Assembly (NCBI GenBank): GCA_002779235.1
Contig: PEXD01000037.1
Coordinates: 1-7,252, forward strand
Direction of reading: 5' to 3'
DNA from: Candidatus Woesearchaeota archaeon CG07_land_8_20_14_0_80_44_23
GTDB lineage: Archaea; Nanobdellota; Nanobdellia; Woesearchaeales; 0-14-0-80-44-23
Length of the DNA: 7,252 bases
Notes under the pieces: generated by a model
What the model saw: only the letters and a program-made list of their open reading frames with translations
The model's database searches: none
What the model was told of the DNA's origin: nothing
Shown here: positions 1 through 5,236 of the stretch, in pieces
How the letters are laid out: each line of letters starts with the position of its first letter
Numbering within the stretch: the stretch's first letter is position 1
Program-made: the position numbers and the translations under genes

Positions 1-69
1 CTGCCGTGATTCGAACACGGATCTCTAGGTCCCGAACCTAGGGTTCTAGCCAAGTTATACTACAGCCCC
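1..69 (-). tRNA. tRNA-Pro (anticodon CGG), 3' end cut by window edge
   Basis: Read on the minus strand, the sequence folds as a tRNA. The 5' acceptor strand is GGGGCTG, followed by TA and a D-arm with the GG of the D-loop (one A-A mismatch in the D-stem). The anticodon stem CTAGG/CCTAG closes a 7-base loop TTCGGGA, so the anticodon is CGG, which reads the proline codon CCG. G at position 37 fits proline tRNAs. The T-stem CCGTG/CACGG closes the loop TTCGAAT. The 3' acceptor strand begins CAG and runs out of the window, so the last bases and CCA status are not visible. No intron is seen in the visible part. The 5' end at 69 lies about 29 bp from a TATA-like box. Confidence 0.95.
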
Positions 70-93
70 TTAATTCTGAAAGATTAGATGTTC

Positions 94-104
94 ATTTAAA
101 TATT
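94..104 (-). promoter_or_regulatory. TATA-like box of tRNA-Pro
   Basis: An AT-rich box, reading AATATTTAAAT on the minus strand, is centred about 29 bp upstream of the tRNA 5' end at 69. This is the usual distance from an archaeal TATA box to the transcription start. It lies in the short gap between the tRNA and the stop codon of the upstream regulator gene, so the tRNA probably has its own promoter. Confidence 0.5.
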
Positions 105-125
105 TTTTTAATTCACAAAGAATTC

Positions 126-986
126 TCACACTTTTATCTCAATTCCCCTGATGGATTTCAGGTCCTGAATCGACTTCTGTGCCGGGATTGAAGTCCTGAA
201 AAGATTCCAGAATACTTTTGTAAGCCATTCAATCCATTCCTTGTCTTTTATCTCATAGAAGGCGTATGTCTTCCTGTCAATCTCCTCCCTGGCGTAGTCC
301 TCTGGATTGAGGATTTCCTTGAACCTGGCAACCTCGTCATCTATGATGAATGCGCGAAGGGGCTGCTCGCACTGTCTTATCTCAATAACATCCTTTCCCA
401 GACGATGGTTTATCTCAAGCATTTTCACGACATTTTTGTAGCTTGTTATGTCAACTTTGCTGAGAATTTTTATTGAAACTCCCCTTTTTGCAATGTTTTC
501 AAAAACATCAATTATATTTTCCCTGCCCTGCTTAAGGTTTGACCATGAGAGATTTCCTGAAAAGATTAGAATCTGGTTTTTTGCGCTTCTCAGGATTCCT
601 GCGAGGTCCTGCTTTACTGTGGTTGCTTCCTCGCCCTGCTGCTCAACAAATGCTGTTCTCTTTCTTGAATCTACAAACTGGTAGATGTTGAATGGCGAGA
701 AATCCTTTTTCGTCCTTCCTGCCCTTATCTGCCCGAATAGCCGCTCCTGTGCCTCAGAGGAGTTCATTTTCTCATTGTTGTTCCAGTAGACAATCTTAAG
801 GGCGCCTCTCGTGCCCTTCCGGAATGTCCTGACTGCAATTGCGCCTGAGCGCTGGGATATCATTTCAAGATATGCGTCTGCAGTCCTCCAGTTTCTCTGT
901 ATCAGGGATGCAATCTCGCTTATGGTGCAGGGCTTCTTGTAGACAAATTCAAGGATTTTCTTCTCTGTCTCAGAATCAAGGGCCAT
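126..986 (-). CDS. TrmB-like transcriptional regulator: winged HTH plus degenerate PLD-fold domain
   Basis: This 286-residue protein looks like a two-domain DNA-binding regulator. Residues about 5-70 resemble a winged helix-turn-helix: a helical start, then CTISEIASLIQRNWRTADAYL as the likely HTH and a basic wing (RTFRKGTRGALK). Residues about 125-225 resemble the phospholipase-D-like fold found in TrmB C-terminal domains, with beta strands QILIFSG (138-144) and VSIKILSK (170-177) and the strand-turn AFIIDDEV (212-219). The catalytic HxK of true PLD enzymes is absent (PLRAF stands there), so enzyme activity is unlikely and effector binding or dimerisation is the better guess. The ATG at 986 lies about 27 bp from a TATA-like box, which suggests a leaderless mRNA. 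The gene is divergent from the unknown operon starting at 1201 and could regulate it, but that is inference. Its ligand and targets cannot be read from the sequence. Confidence 0.72.
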   Translation of the reverse strand: MALDSETEKKILEFVYKKPCTISEIASLIQRNWRTADAYLEMISQRSGAIAVRTFRKGTRGALKIVYWNNNEKMNSSEAQERLFGQIRAGRTKKDFSPFNIYQFVDSRKRTAFVEQQGEEATTVKQDLAGILRSAKNQILIFSGNLSWSNLKQGRENIIDVFENIAKRGVSIKILSKVDITSYKNVVKMLEINHRLGKDVIEIRQCEQPLRAFIIDDEVARFKEILNPEDYAREEIDRKTYAFYEIKDKEWIEWLTKVFWNLFRTSIPAQKSIQDLKSIRGIEIKV

Positions 987-1009
987 AGCAGGCGTGAAAG
1001 GTTGGCTGC

Positions 1010-1017
1010 TTAAATAA
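1010..1017 (-). promoter_or_regulatory. TATA-like box of the regulator gene
   Basis: The minus strand reads TTATTTAA here, centred about 27 bp upstream of the ATG at 986. That places the predicted transcription start at or next to the start codon, so translation would be leaderless. No Shine-Dalgarno-like sequence precedes the ATG, which agrees. Confidence 0.5.
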
Positions 1018-1094
1018 TTTTATGTCTGCAAAAATAAGCGTTGCAGTATAACAATGAGGTATTATAAGAAGTATTTCCGTCTAGTTAATCTGAA

Positions 1095-1152
1095 GAAATA
1101 CAACACTGTGTAAAATATTTTACAGATAATTATTTATGAAATACAACTCTGT
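1095..1152 (+). repeat. Direct repeat of a 15-bp sequence in the operon promoter region
   Basis: GAAATACAACACTGT at 1095-1109 recurs as GAAATACAACTCTGT at 1138-1152, with 14 of 15 bases identical and starts 43 bp apart. A further partial copy in inverted orientation, GTATTTC, lies at 1071-1077. The second copy directly abuts the proposed TATA box at 1153-1160, the place where TFB and upstream regulators bind. The first copy abuts an AT-rich palindrome. These could be operator half-sites, or the remains of a tandemly duplicated promoter. Confidence 0.55.
1109..1124. promoter_or_regulatory. Perfect 16-bp palindrome, possible operator
   Basis: TGTAAAATATTTTACA is identical to its reverse complement over 16 bp with no spacer. 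A dimeric DNA-binding protein could recognise it, and its core TAAAATATTTTA could also act as a TATA-like element in either direction. It lies between the divergent regulator gene and the operon at 1201. AT-rich palindromes arise by chance fairly often, so the operator role is a suggestion only. Confidence 0.4.
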
Positions 1153-1160
1153 CTTTTATA
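1153..1160 (+). promoter_or_regulatory. TATA-like box and start-deciding SD site of the unknown operon
   Basis: CTTTTATA is centred near 1156, predicting transcription to begin around 1183. The leader would then be about 17 nt and would contain GGAG at 1188-1191, 9 nt before the ATG at 1201; the run GGAGCGTGA resembles the archaeal anti-SD complement GGAGGTGA. The in-frame ATG at 1177 would lie upstream of the predicted transcript start, so 1201 is the preferred start. A second AT-rich box at about 1127-1136 is an alternative. Confidence 0.45.
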
Positions 1161-1200
1161 CCCTTCTGAAAAATTAATGAAAATACTGGAGCGTGACGAA

Positions 1201-2112
1201 ATGAAGGAAAATGAAAAATCCTACGAATCTGAGCTAGAACTTTTGCTTGAAAAAGATTCTTATGGCAAGGGACTGACAAGAAAGGAAAAGAGAAAGTTTC
1301 TGAAAACATTTGCAATATGCATCCCTGACATTGTGGGCCGAGTGAAGAAGAAAATGCAGAAAACAGGAACGGAAATAGTGTATCTTGAAAACATGGTTAA
1401 TCACCAAGAAGCTGGCAAGAGACTGGAGCTAGGATATAACGGCAATCTGGAGTTAAATGATTATCAGTCCACAGCAAATTTGGATGAGGAGGATGGATGT
1501 GTGTATCTTTATGACGACATACATACTTATCCTAACAAGAAGAATGATGAATCATCTTATTTTACGTATGTAGGGGATATACTGAAAGGGGTTTTTGATA
1601 ATGCAAAAAGCATGTATAATTCAATGAAATATTTCCTGAAAAAAGATTATAGGACAGCGGGCATTGTGCTTTGCGGGGATGACATAGCGCCTGCAGAAGA
1701 AATGGAAAACGGCTATAAGGTGAATATCAATTTCAGGCCAATAAAACTCTCCTCAGGAGACAAGAAAACAATGAACTTTGTGTATGCCCCTTCTGAGGTG
1801 ACTGAAAGGATAAAGGAAATGACCTCAGAAAGGGAGGGAAAAGGACTTGTTGAATTTGGGGAAGAAAATTCAGTATTTTCCTGCAGATGCTTCTACGAAA
1901 AAATTTCCGGACAGTATGTGATATTCAGGGAATTTGATTTTGGAGCAATAAAGGATAAGAATTCCATTGAAGTGTTAAATGGCTCCCTACCAAAAGAAAA
2001 AGTGAAGAAAAGATGCCTTGAACTGCTCTTAGGAAGAAATGCACAAGGCAAAAGCATCAAGAAGAATGAGGAAAGTAATGAAGATGAAAAAGAGGAGGAT
2101 GAAGGAAGGTGA
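1201..2112 (+). CDS. Hypothetical protein, first gene of the unknown operon
   Basis: This 303-residue soluble protein matches no family I recognise. Residues 1-60 are charged and probably helical, with a basic cluster (LTRKEKRKFLKTF). The middle is mixed alpha/beta with aromatic-rich stretches around VYLYDDIHTYP and SSYFTYVGDIL. A hydrophobic strand, GIVLCGDD, follows. The last 20 or so residues are highly charged and probably disordered (NEESNEDEKEEDEG). There is no signal peptide or membrane helix. The start at 1201 is chosen because it has an SD-like GGAG 9 nt upstream and fits the predicted promoter; the in-frame ATG at 1177 would add eight residues. The stop codon lies 5 nt before the next gene's preferred ATG, so the two are probably cotranscribed and translationally coupled. 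Confidence 0.75.
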   Translation: MKENEKSYESELELLLEKDSYGKGLTRKEKRKFLKTFAICIPDIVGRVKKKMQKTGTEIVYLENMVNHQEAGKRLELGYNGNLELNDYQSTANLDEEDGCVYLYDDIHTYPNKKNDESSYFTYVGDILKGVFDNAKSMYNSMKYFLKKDYRTAGIVLCGDDIAPAEEMENGYKVNINFRPIKLSSGDKKTMNFVYAPSEVTERIKEMTSEREGKGLVEFGEENSVFSCRCFYEKISGQYVIFREFDFGAIKDKNSIEVLNGSLPKEKVKKRCLELLLGRNAQGKSIKKNEESNEDEKEEDEGR

Positions 2113-2117
2113 AAGTT

Positions 2118-2429
2118 ATGGAAAAAGAAAATGAGCTTCCATTTAAGTTCGCTAAGAACATCTATGTCGGCGAGGTATGCTATCTGATGGGGCAGGGGGA
2201 TGAGCCGGAATATTACTACAGTCCATTTTTGGTTGTTGATGACTGCGAAAAAAATGCAAGTAAGAGATTCATTGATTATGCAATGAAATGCAACCCCTCA
2301 ACAAAAAGAGAATTGTGGCAGGTTTGTACAGGTCCCAAGAAGATAAACACAGCAGGCATTGGTTTGGAGGCAGCGATAAAACTGTTTGAGCAGATAAAAT
2401 ACATTATAATCAAGGATGAAACTAAGTAA
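2118..2429 (+). CDS. Small hypothetical protein, second gene of the unknown operon
   Basis: This 103-residue protein is not recognised. It has no membrane segment or signal peptide. It is rich in aromatic and acidic residues in the first half (GDEPEYYYSPFLVVDD) and has three cysteines, of which none form an obvious metal-binding pair. The last 30 residues look helical (GLEAAIKLFEQIKYIIIKD). I chose the ATG at 2118 because AAGGTGA at 2106-2112 is a good SD 5 nt upstream. A GTG at 2109 would overlap the previous stop and add three residues. The close packing with the genes on both sides argues for a shared transcript. Confidence 0.7.
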   Translation: MEKENELPFKFAKNIYVGEVCYLMGQGDEPEYYYSPFLVVDDCEKNASKRFIDYAMKCNPSTKRELWQVCTGPKKINTAGIGLEAAIKLFEQIKYIIIKDETK

Positions 2430-2443
2430 GAGATGATAAAAAG

Positions 2444-2626
2444 ATGAAAATTAAAATCATAAAAGCTGAACAGCACGGCAGGCTGGCTACTTACAGCATA
2501 GACCAGTATGGGGGCTGGGAATTGGATGGCAGCACATCTGGAGAATTGTATAACTTTGAGTTATGGAGTGGTTATCATAAAAATCCGCTGAGAGCGTCCT
2601 ACTCCGGACTAAAGTCCGGAGTTTGA
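2444..2626 (+). CDS. 5' part of a split hypothetical gene (paralogue of the gene at 4164-4709)
   Basis: This 60-codon reading frame begins MKIKI and has the pattern DxYG...LD near residues 20-28, as does the 181-residue protein encoded at 4164-4709. AGATGAT at 2431-2437 is an SD-like site 6 nt upstream of the ATG. About 45 residues in, the frame enters a block of nested hairpins (2579-2708) and stops inside it at TGA 2624-2626. The last 15 or so residues (from about 46 on) are therefore encoded by the inserted sequence. Deleting one CATAA repeat plus the block (136 bp) joins this frame to the one ending at 3164 and gives a 194-residue protein. The fragment alone is unlikely to be functional. 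I see no known domain. Confidence 0.6.
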   Translation: MKIKIIKAEQHGRLATYSIDQYGGWELDGSTSGELYNFELWSGYHKNPLRASYSGLKSGV

Positions 2627-2708
2627 CCGGACGCTCTCTTAATCGCGGATTTTTAGGATGCTAAAAGCGGCTTATCTCCAATCTGAAGATTGGAGTTTTG
2701 CCGCTTTT
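2579..2708. repeat. Nested perfect hairpins: probable palindromic mobile-element insertion
   Basis: Two composite hairpins stand side by side. The first has three nested stems: AAAAATCCGC (2579-2588) with 2645-2654, GAGAGCGTCC (2590-2599) with 2629-2638, and ACTCCGGAC (2601-2609) with 2614-2622, closing a TAAA loop. The second has two: AAAAGCGGC (2663-2671) with 2700-2708, and CTCCAATC (2676-2683) with 2688-2695, closing a TGAA loop. Both share the plan CTCC-N3-C-TRAA-G-N3-GGAG-TTT, and the three differing inner base pairs are all compensated. CATAA occurs at 2576-2580 and 2712-2716, flanking the block. The C-TAAA-G hairpin core recalls the subterminal hairpins of IS200/IS605-type elements. 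However, those do not make target duplications, so the assignment is tentative. There is no transposase in the block. Confidence 0.8.
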
Positions 2709-3164
2709 CTGCATAACTATCTGGCGAAACGCATTGATGAAGCAGAAGTTGGGAGGATAGTAAATATTTTCACCAAAGATTTGTCAATGGAATCTTTTGA
2801 CCCTGATTATGACGGTAAATGGCATCATGGAGCTACAGCTGGCCCCTATTATTTTACAAAAGAGAACTGCCTTTTTGAAACCCAAATCATGGAAACTATT
2901 CCCAGCGACTGCGTCCACAAGCTGAGATTGGGCGGGCCTGAGAAAGAAGTCGACAAATTATATGAAAATATCATTGCCGAAGTTAAAAAGGGAATCATCT
3001 GGGGCTCCCTCTGGGCTCCTGATGTAAATGTTAAGAACTTATACAAAAAGATAGAGACAAAAGAAAATATTTATGAGGCAGACGAAGGCATTGACCTGAG
3101 AAAATTTGAGTCAATATCCAGGCTCGAGGAATTCTTGAAATCAGGCGGAAAGATGAAGCTGTGA
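2658..3164 (+). CDS. 3' part of a split hypothetical gene (paralogue of the gene at 4164-4709)
   Basis: The open frame encodes 168 residues, but the first 17 or so come from the second hairpin of the inserted block, so the genuine sequence begins near LHNYLAKR. The C-terminal half clearly matches the protein at 4164-4709. VHKLRLGGPEKEVDKL corresponds to MHTLKIAGKPEKVDEL, YYFTKENCLFE to YHIKECLLE, and LRKFESISRLEEFL to LKSFNSISELEKAL. The ATG at 2658 sits in the linker between the hairpins with only AGG directly before it, a poor initiation site. A downstream ATG at 2787 lacks an obvious SD. The frame shows no stop after the block, so the insertion is recent or the protein is still made. No function is recognised, and no membrane segment is seen. 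Confidence 0.6.
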   Translation: MLKAAYLQSEDWSFAAFLHNYLAKRIDEAEVGRIVNIFTKDLSMESFDPDYDGKWHHGATAGPYYFTKENCLFETQIMETIPSDCVHKLRLGGPEKEVDKLYENIIAEVKKGIIWGSLWAPDVNVKNLYKKIETKENIYEADEGIDLRKFESISRLEEFLKSGGKMKL

Positions 3165-3183
3165 AAAACTGAGAGGCGCAATT

Positions 3184-4167
3184 ATGGGTGAAAAGCAATC
3201 AGCAGGGAAAAAAGAGAAGAGTTTGGAAGGGAAGCTGAAAGCTCTTGAGAAAAGAGAAAACTATGGCATACTATTTGCTGATAATAATGTAATCAAATAT
3301 GCCACATTAGACAGTAGGAAAGAAGTTGAAAAAATTTACAAAATAAAAGAAGAAACTTATGGATATTTGCAGGCTTTGTTGGCTGCTCAGGATGACATTT
3401 ACTTTCAAAATGAAAAGCTTGAAATCTGTTCTTTGTTCGGGAGCTTCCAGTCAATTGAGAGAGAATTTATAACTCAATCGATTATTGATTTTGGCGGAAG
3501 GATTCTGGATGCTGGATGTTATAGGCCTTATGGGCTTTTTGAGACATTAACAAATAAAGCACTAATAACACAAGACGAATTAGATAAGAGGAACTATACG
3601 GGTATAGCCTCCCTGTGCTCTTTTCAGAACAAATTATACGCTCTCCTTCCGAATAATAAGAATGAACACAGTTTTGCAGAACTTAAAGAAAACAATGGAA
3701 GATATAAAATAGGAGATGAAATAATTCATTACAATGACATACCTAATCCTCACATTTGTCAGGCTACAATCCTGCCAGAACTTCCTTCAATAATTAAAGG
3801 CAAGAAGTATGATTTTTCTGTTCTGTCATGTGCGAGTTCGTGTTATCTGGATTTGAACGGCAAAAAAATAGAGGGAACAGAAGAGAATTTCTTTTACAGG
3901 CTTATAACAGAAGACAAATTCATTGACATGTTTGCAACAGAAGACAATTTCATTTATAGGTTTGCAATTTTGAGTTCTAACAGTGATAGGGCAGAAGTGA
4001 TTTATGCAAAAAATTGTGAAATAAAGTTTGCTGATATAGATTTGAATAAGAAAACTGCAAAAACAAGAAAACTAATTCCAACATCAAAGTTTGATGGTGG
4101 CTTGGATGTGGTGAGAAATAAGGAATTGCATAACAAGCTGATAAGAGCCGGCGAGGAGTTAAAATGA
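3184..4167 (+). CDS. Hypothetical protein with degenerate beta-propeller-like repeats
   Basis: This 327-residue protein starts with a basic, lysine-rich stretch (residues 1-25). It then shows loosely repeated beta-type units: LQALLAAQDDIYFQNEKLEI (62-81), a unit with DFGGRILDAGCYRPYGLFET (102-121), and IASLCSFQNKLYALL (141-155). The pattern L-x(3)-C/G-S-x(2)-x-K-L-Y-x-A-G followed by FETLTNK resembles the repeats of propeller-like hypothetical proteins I recall from small archaeal genomes; this is from memory and unconfirmed. Residues 232-261 are three tandem 10-residue copies (TEENFFYRLI and variants). The start at ATG 3184 has GAGAGG at 3171-3176, 7 nt upstream. The stop overlaps the next gene's start by 4 bp (ATGA), a sign of translational coupling. 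Codons are more A/T-rich than in the prolyl-tRNA synthetase gene. A binding or scaffold role is possible; no catalytic motif is visible. Confidence 0.72.
   Translation: MGEKQSAGKKEKSLEGKLKALEKRENYGILFADNNVIKYATLDSRKEVEKIYKIKEETYGYLQALLAAQDDIYFQNEKLEICSLFGSFQSIEREFITQSIIDFGGRILDAGCYRPYGLFETLTNKALITQDELDKRNYTGIASLCSFQNKLYALLPNNKNEHSFAELKENNGRYKIGDEIIHYNDIPNPHICQATILPELPSIIKGKKYDFSVLSCASSCYLDLNGKKIEGTEENFFYRLITEDKFIDMFATEDNFIYRFAILSSNSDRAEVIYAKNCEIKFADIDLNKKTAKTRKLIPTSKFDGGLDVVRNKELHNKLIRAGEELK
3876..3965 (+). repeat. Three tandem 30-bp copies within the propeller-like gene
   Basis: Three back-to-back 30-bp units start at 3876, 3906 and 3936, each beginning AACAGAAGA. Copies 2 and 3 match at 26 of 30 bases and copies 1 and 3 at 24 of 30. 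They are in frame and encode TEENFFYRLI, TEDKFIDMFA and TEDNFIYRFA. Conserved positions are T-E-(E/D) and F at the fifth residue. Confidence 0.85.
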
Positions 4168-4709
4168 AAATAAAGATTGAAGAAAGGAGTCAGTTATATG
4201 TGCATGCAGATGAGTGGGATGAATATGGATGCCCTCTTACACTGGATCTTGAGAAAGTATATCCCAAATTAGAGGAGTTCCTTAATGAAAAATCGGAAAA
4301 AAGGATTTTACAAAATTATAGACCATTTGGAGATTGGTTTGAAGATGGAATTATTTCTTCACCGAGTTTGAAAGAATCATATCATATTAAAGAATGTTTA
4401 TTGGAACATAAAACTCATAGTTGCAATTTATTGGAAGATAAAATTCATGGTTGCAACCAAGTGTTGGGTGCAGGAGGAATTATGCATACACTCAAAATAG
4501 CTGGAAAGCCAGAAAAGGTCGATGAACTTTCTGGACAAATTATTTATTCTGTTATCTTCCACCTCATCTATTTTGGGGGAAATCTCCATCATTATTATGA
4601 TAATACAAGTGTTAAGATTTATGAAGTTCCAGGTGATTTTAACCTGAAAAGCTTTAACTCAATCTCAGAGCTGGAAAAGGCGCTCTCTTCTTTTGAAAAG
4701 AGTGAATGA
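4164..4709 (+). CDS. Hypothetical protein, intact paralogue of the split gene at 2444-3164
   Basis: This 181-residue protein shares its start (MKIKI), a DxYG motif, a YHIKECLLE segment and its C-terminal region (about residues 108-178) with the split gene upstream. It is therefore the intact member of a local duplicate pair. Residues 79-98 are a tandem 10-residue duplication (LLEHKTHSCN, LLEDKIHGCN). Removing one copy makes the spacing match the split paralogue to within about two residues. The repeat places His and Cys at regular spacing (HKTHSC, DKIHGCN), which could bind a metal, but this is speculation. The region IIYSVIFHLIYFGG (126-139) is hydrophobic but flanked by polar sequence and is probably a core strand or helix. 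The ATG overlaps the previous stop codon by 4 bp, and GAGGAG at 4153-4158 is a strong SD 5 nt upstream. It is the last gene of the operon. The function is unknown. Confidence 0.75.
   Translation: MKIKIEERSQLYVHADEWDEYGCPLTLDLEKVYPKLEEFLNEKSEKRILQNYRPFGDWFEDGIISSPSLKESYHIKECLLEHKTHSCNLLEDKIHGCNQVLGAGGIMHTLKIAGKPEKVDELSGQIIYSVIFHLIYFGGNLHHYYDNTSVKIYEVPGDFNLKSFNSISELEKALSSFEKSE
4398..4457 (+). repeat. Two tandem 30-bp copies within the intact paralogue
   Basis: TTATTGGAACATAAAACTCA... at 4398-4427 is followed directly by a second copy at 4428-4457, with 26 of 30 bases identical. The duplication is in frame and encodes two 10-residue units ending HSCN and HGCN. The paralogue at 2658-3164 has no such repeat, so the duplication arose after the two genes separated. 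Confidence 0.85.
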
Positions 4710-4739
4710 GGCAGGCATTAAGACACTTTGGGCAGGAAA

Positions 4740-4747
4740 GCTTTAAG
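4740..4747 (+). promoter_or_regulatory. TATA-like box of the JAMM protease gene
   Basis: GCTTTAAG, preceded by the purine-rich BRE-like GGAAA, is centred about 30 bp before the ATG at 4774. This predicts a leaderless transcript and separates the protease gene from the unknown operon ending at 4709. No SD precedes the ATG. Confidence 0.55.
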
Positions 4748-4773
4748 TTATCAGGTGGCATATTGATTCTGGC

Positions 4774-5199
4774 ATGAGCAAAATCTGCCTTAAGAGAGAG
4801 CATCTGGATGAGATAGTTGCCCACTGCATTGAGGAGTTTCCAAAAGAGGCGTGCGGAATAGTTTCCGGCAGTGGAAATTCTTGCATTGGCGGCGCAGCAG
4901 AGAAGGTTTACAGGACAGTGAATGTTTCTGAAACGCCATACAAACTATACACTTCTGACCCTGAACAGCAGGGCAGGATTTTTGATGAGATAGACAGGGA
5001 AAATCTGGAGATGCTGGCAATCTATCATTCCCACACCAAGGACCCTGCATCTCCTTCAGAATGTGACCTGAAAGATGCAAAATACCAGAAATCATTTTAC
5101 CTTATTGTCTCCCTTGCCAATCCCAAGGAGCCGGTAATAAAGGTATACACAATAATTGGTGGGAAAATACAGGAGGCAGAACTGGAAATAACTGATTAG
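4774..5199 (+). CDS. JAMM/MPN+ (Mov34/PAD-1 type) metalloprotease, desampylase-like
   Basis: This 141-residue protein is a compact, stand-alone JAMM domain, about the usual length for archaeal and bacterial members. The zinc-site signature is complete: Glu25 in KEACGIVSG, then HSH at 85-87, seven residues, Ser95 and Asp98 (HSHTKDPASPSECD). Family members cleave isopeptide or C-terminal linkages of ubiquitin-like proteins; in archaea they remove SAMP-type modifiers (HvJAMM1 of Haloferax), and bacterial relatives process sulfur-carrier proteins. The substrate here is inferred, since no ubiquitin-like or E1-like gene lies in the window. The usual Pro after HSH is Thr88 here. There is no signal peptide, so it is probably cytosolic. 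The start at 4774 fits a leaderless message. It lies directly upstream of prolyl-tRNA synthetase, which has its own promoter. Confidence 0.9.
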   Translation: MSKICLKREHLDEIVAHCIEEFPKEACGIVSGSGNSCIGGAAEKVYRTVNVSETPYKLYTSDPEQQGRIFDEIDRENLEMLAIYHSHTKDPASPSECDLKDAKYQKSFYLIVSLANPKEPVIKVYTIIGGKIQEAELEITD

Positions 5200-5205
5200 G
5201 AAAAG

Positions 5206-5213
5206 TTTAAAAA
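5206..5213 (+). promoter_or_regulatory. TATA-like box of proS
   Basis: TTTAAAAA, preceded by purine-rich GGAAAAG (BRE-like), is centred about 28 bp upstream of the ATG at 5237. The gap after the preceding stop codon is only 37 bp, so the promoter fills it. The predicted transcript is leaderless. Confidence 0.55.
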
Positions 5214-5236
5214 CGCCTGAATAAAATCTTTGTGCA

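Noticed and set aside
448..684. 78-codon plus-strand frame opposite the regulator gene
   Set aside because: It is antisense to a well-supported protein with recognisable domains, and has no promoter or SD of its own.
1130..1315. 61-codon minus-strand frame across the operon promoter
   Set aside because: It overlaps the control region and the start of the plus-strand gene, and has no supporting signals.
2579..2708. CRISPR-like array
   Set aside because: Only two hairpin units exist. They are diverged, have no uniform spacers, and no cas gene is in the window.
2579..2708. Archaeal bulge-helix-bulge intron in the mRNA
   Set aside because: The two ends of the block do not pair with each other into a BHB motif. 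Each end pairs within its own hairpin instead.
2579..2708. Intrinsic transcription terminators
   Set aside because: The block interrupts a frame that resumes in phase with the reconstructed gene, and the genes downstream are SD-linked operon members. The stems are nested and mirrored rather than a single stem with a T-tract, although the TTTTT at 2650-2654 could cause some attenuation.
4164..4709. Membrane protein call based on IIYSVIFHLIYFGG
   Set aside because: The hydrophobic stretch is short, contains His, and aligns with a more polar segment in the paralogue, so a buried core element is more likely.
4790..5095. 101-codon minus-strand frame
   Set aside because: It overlaps the JAMM protease in antisense, and the translation shows no coherent domain.
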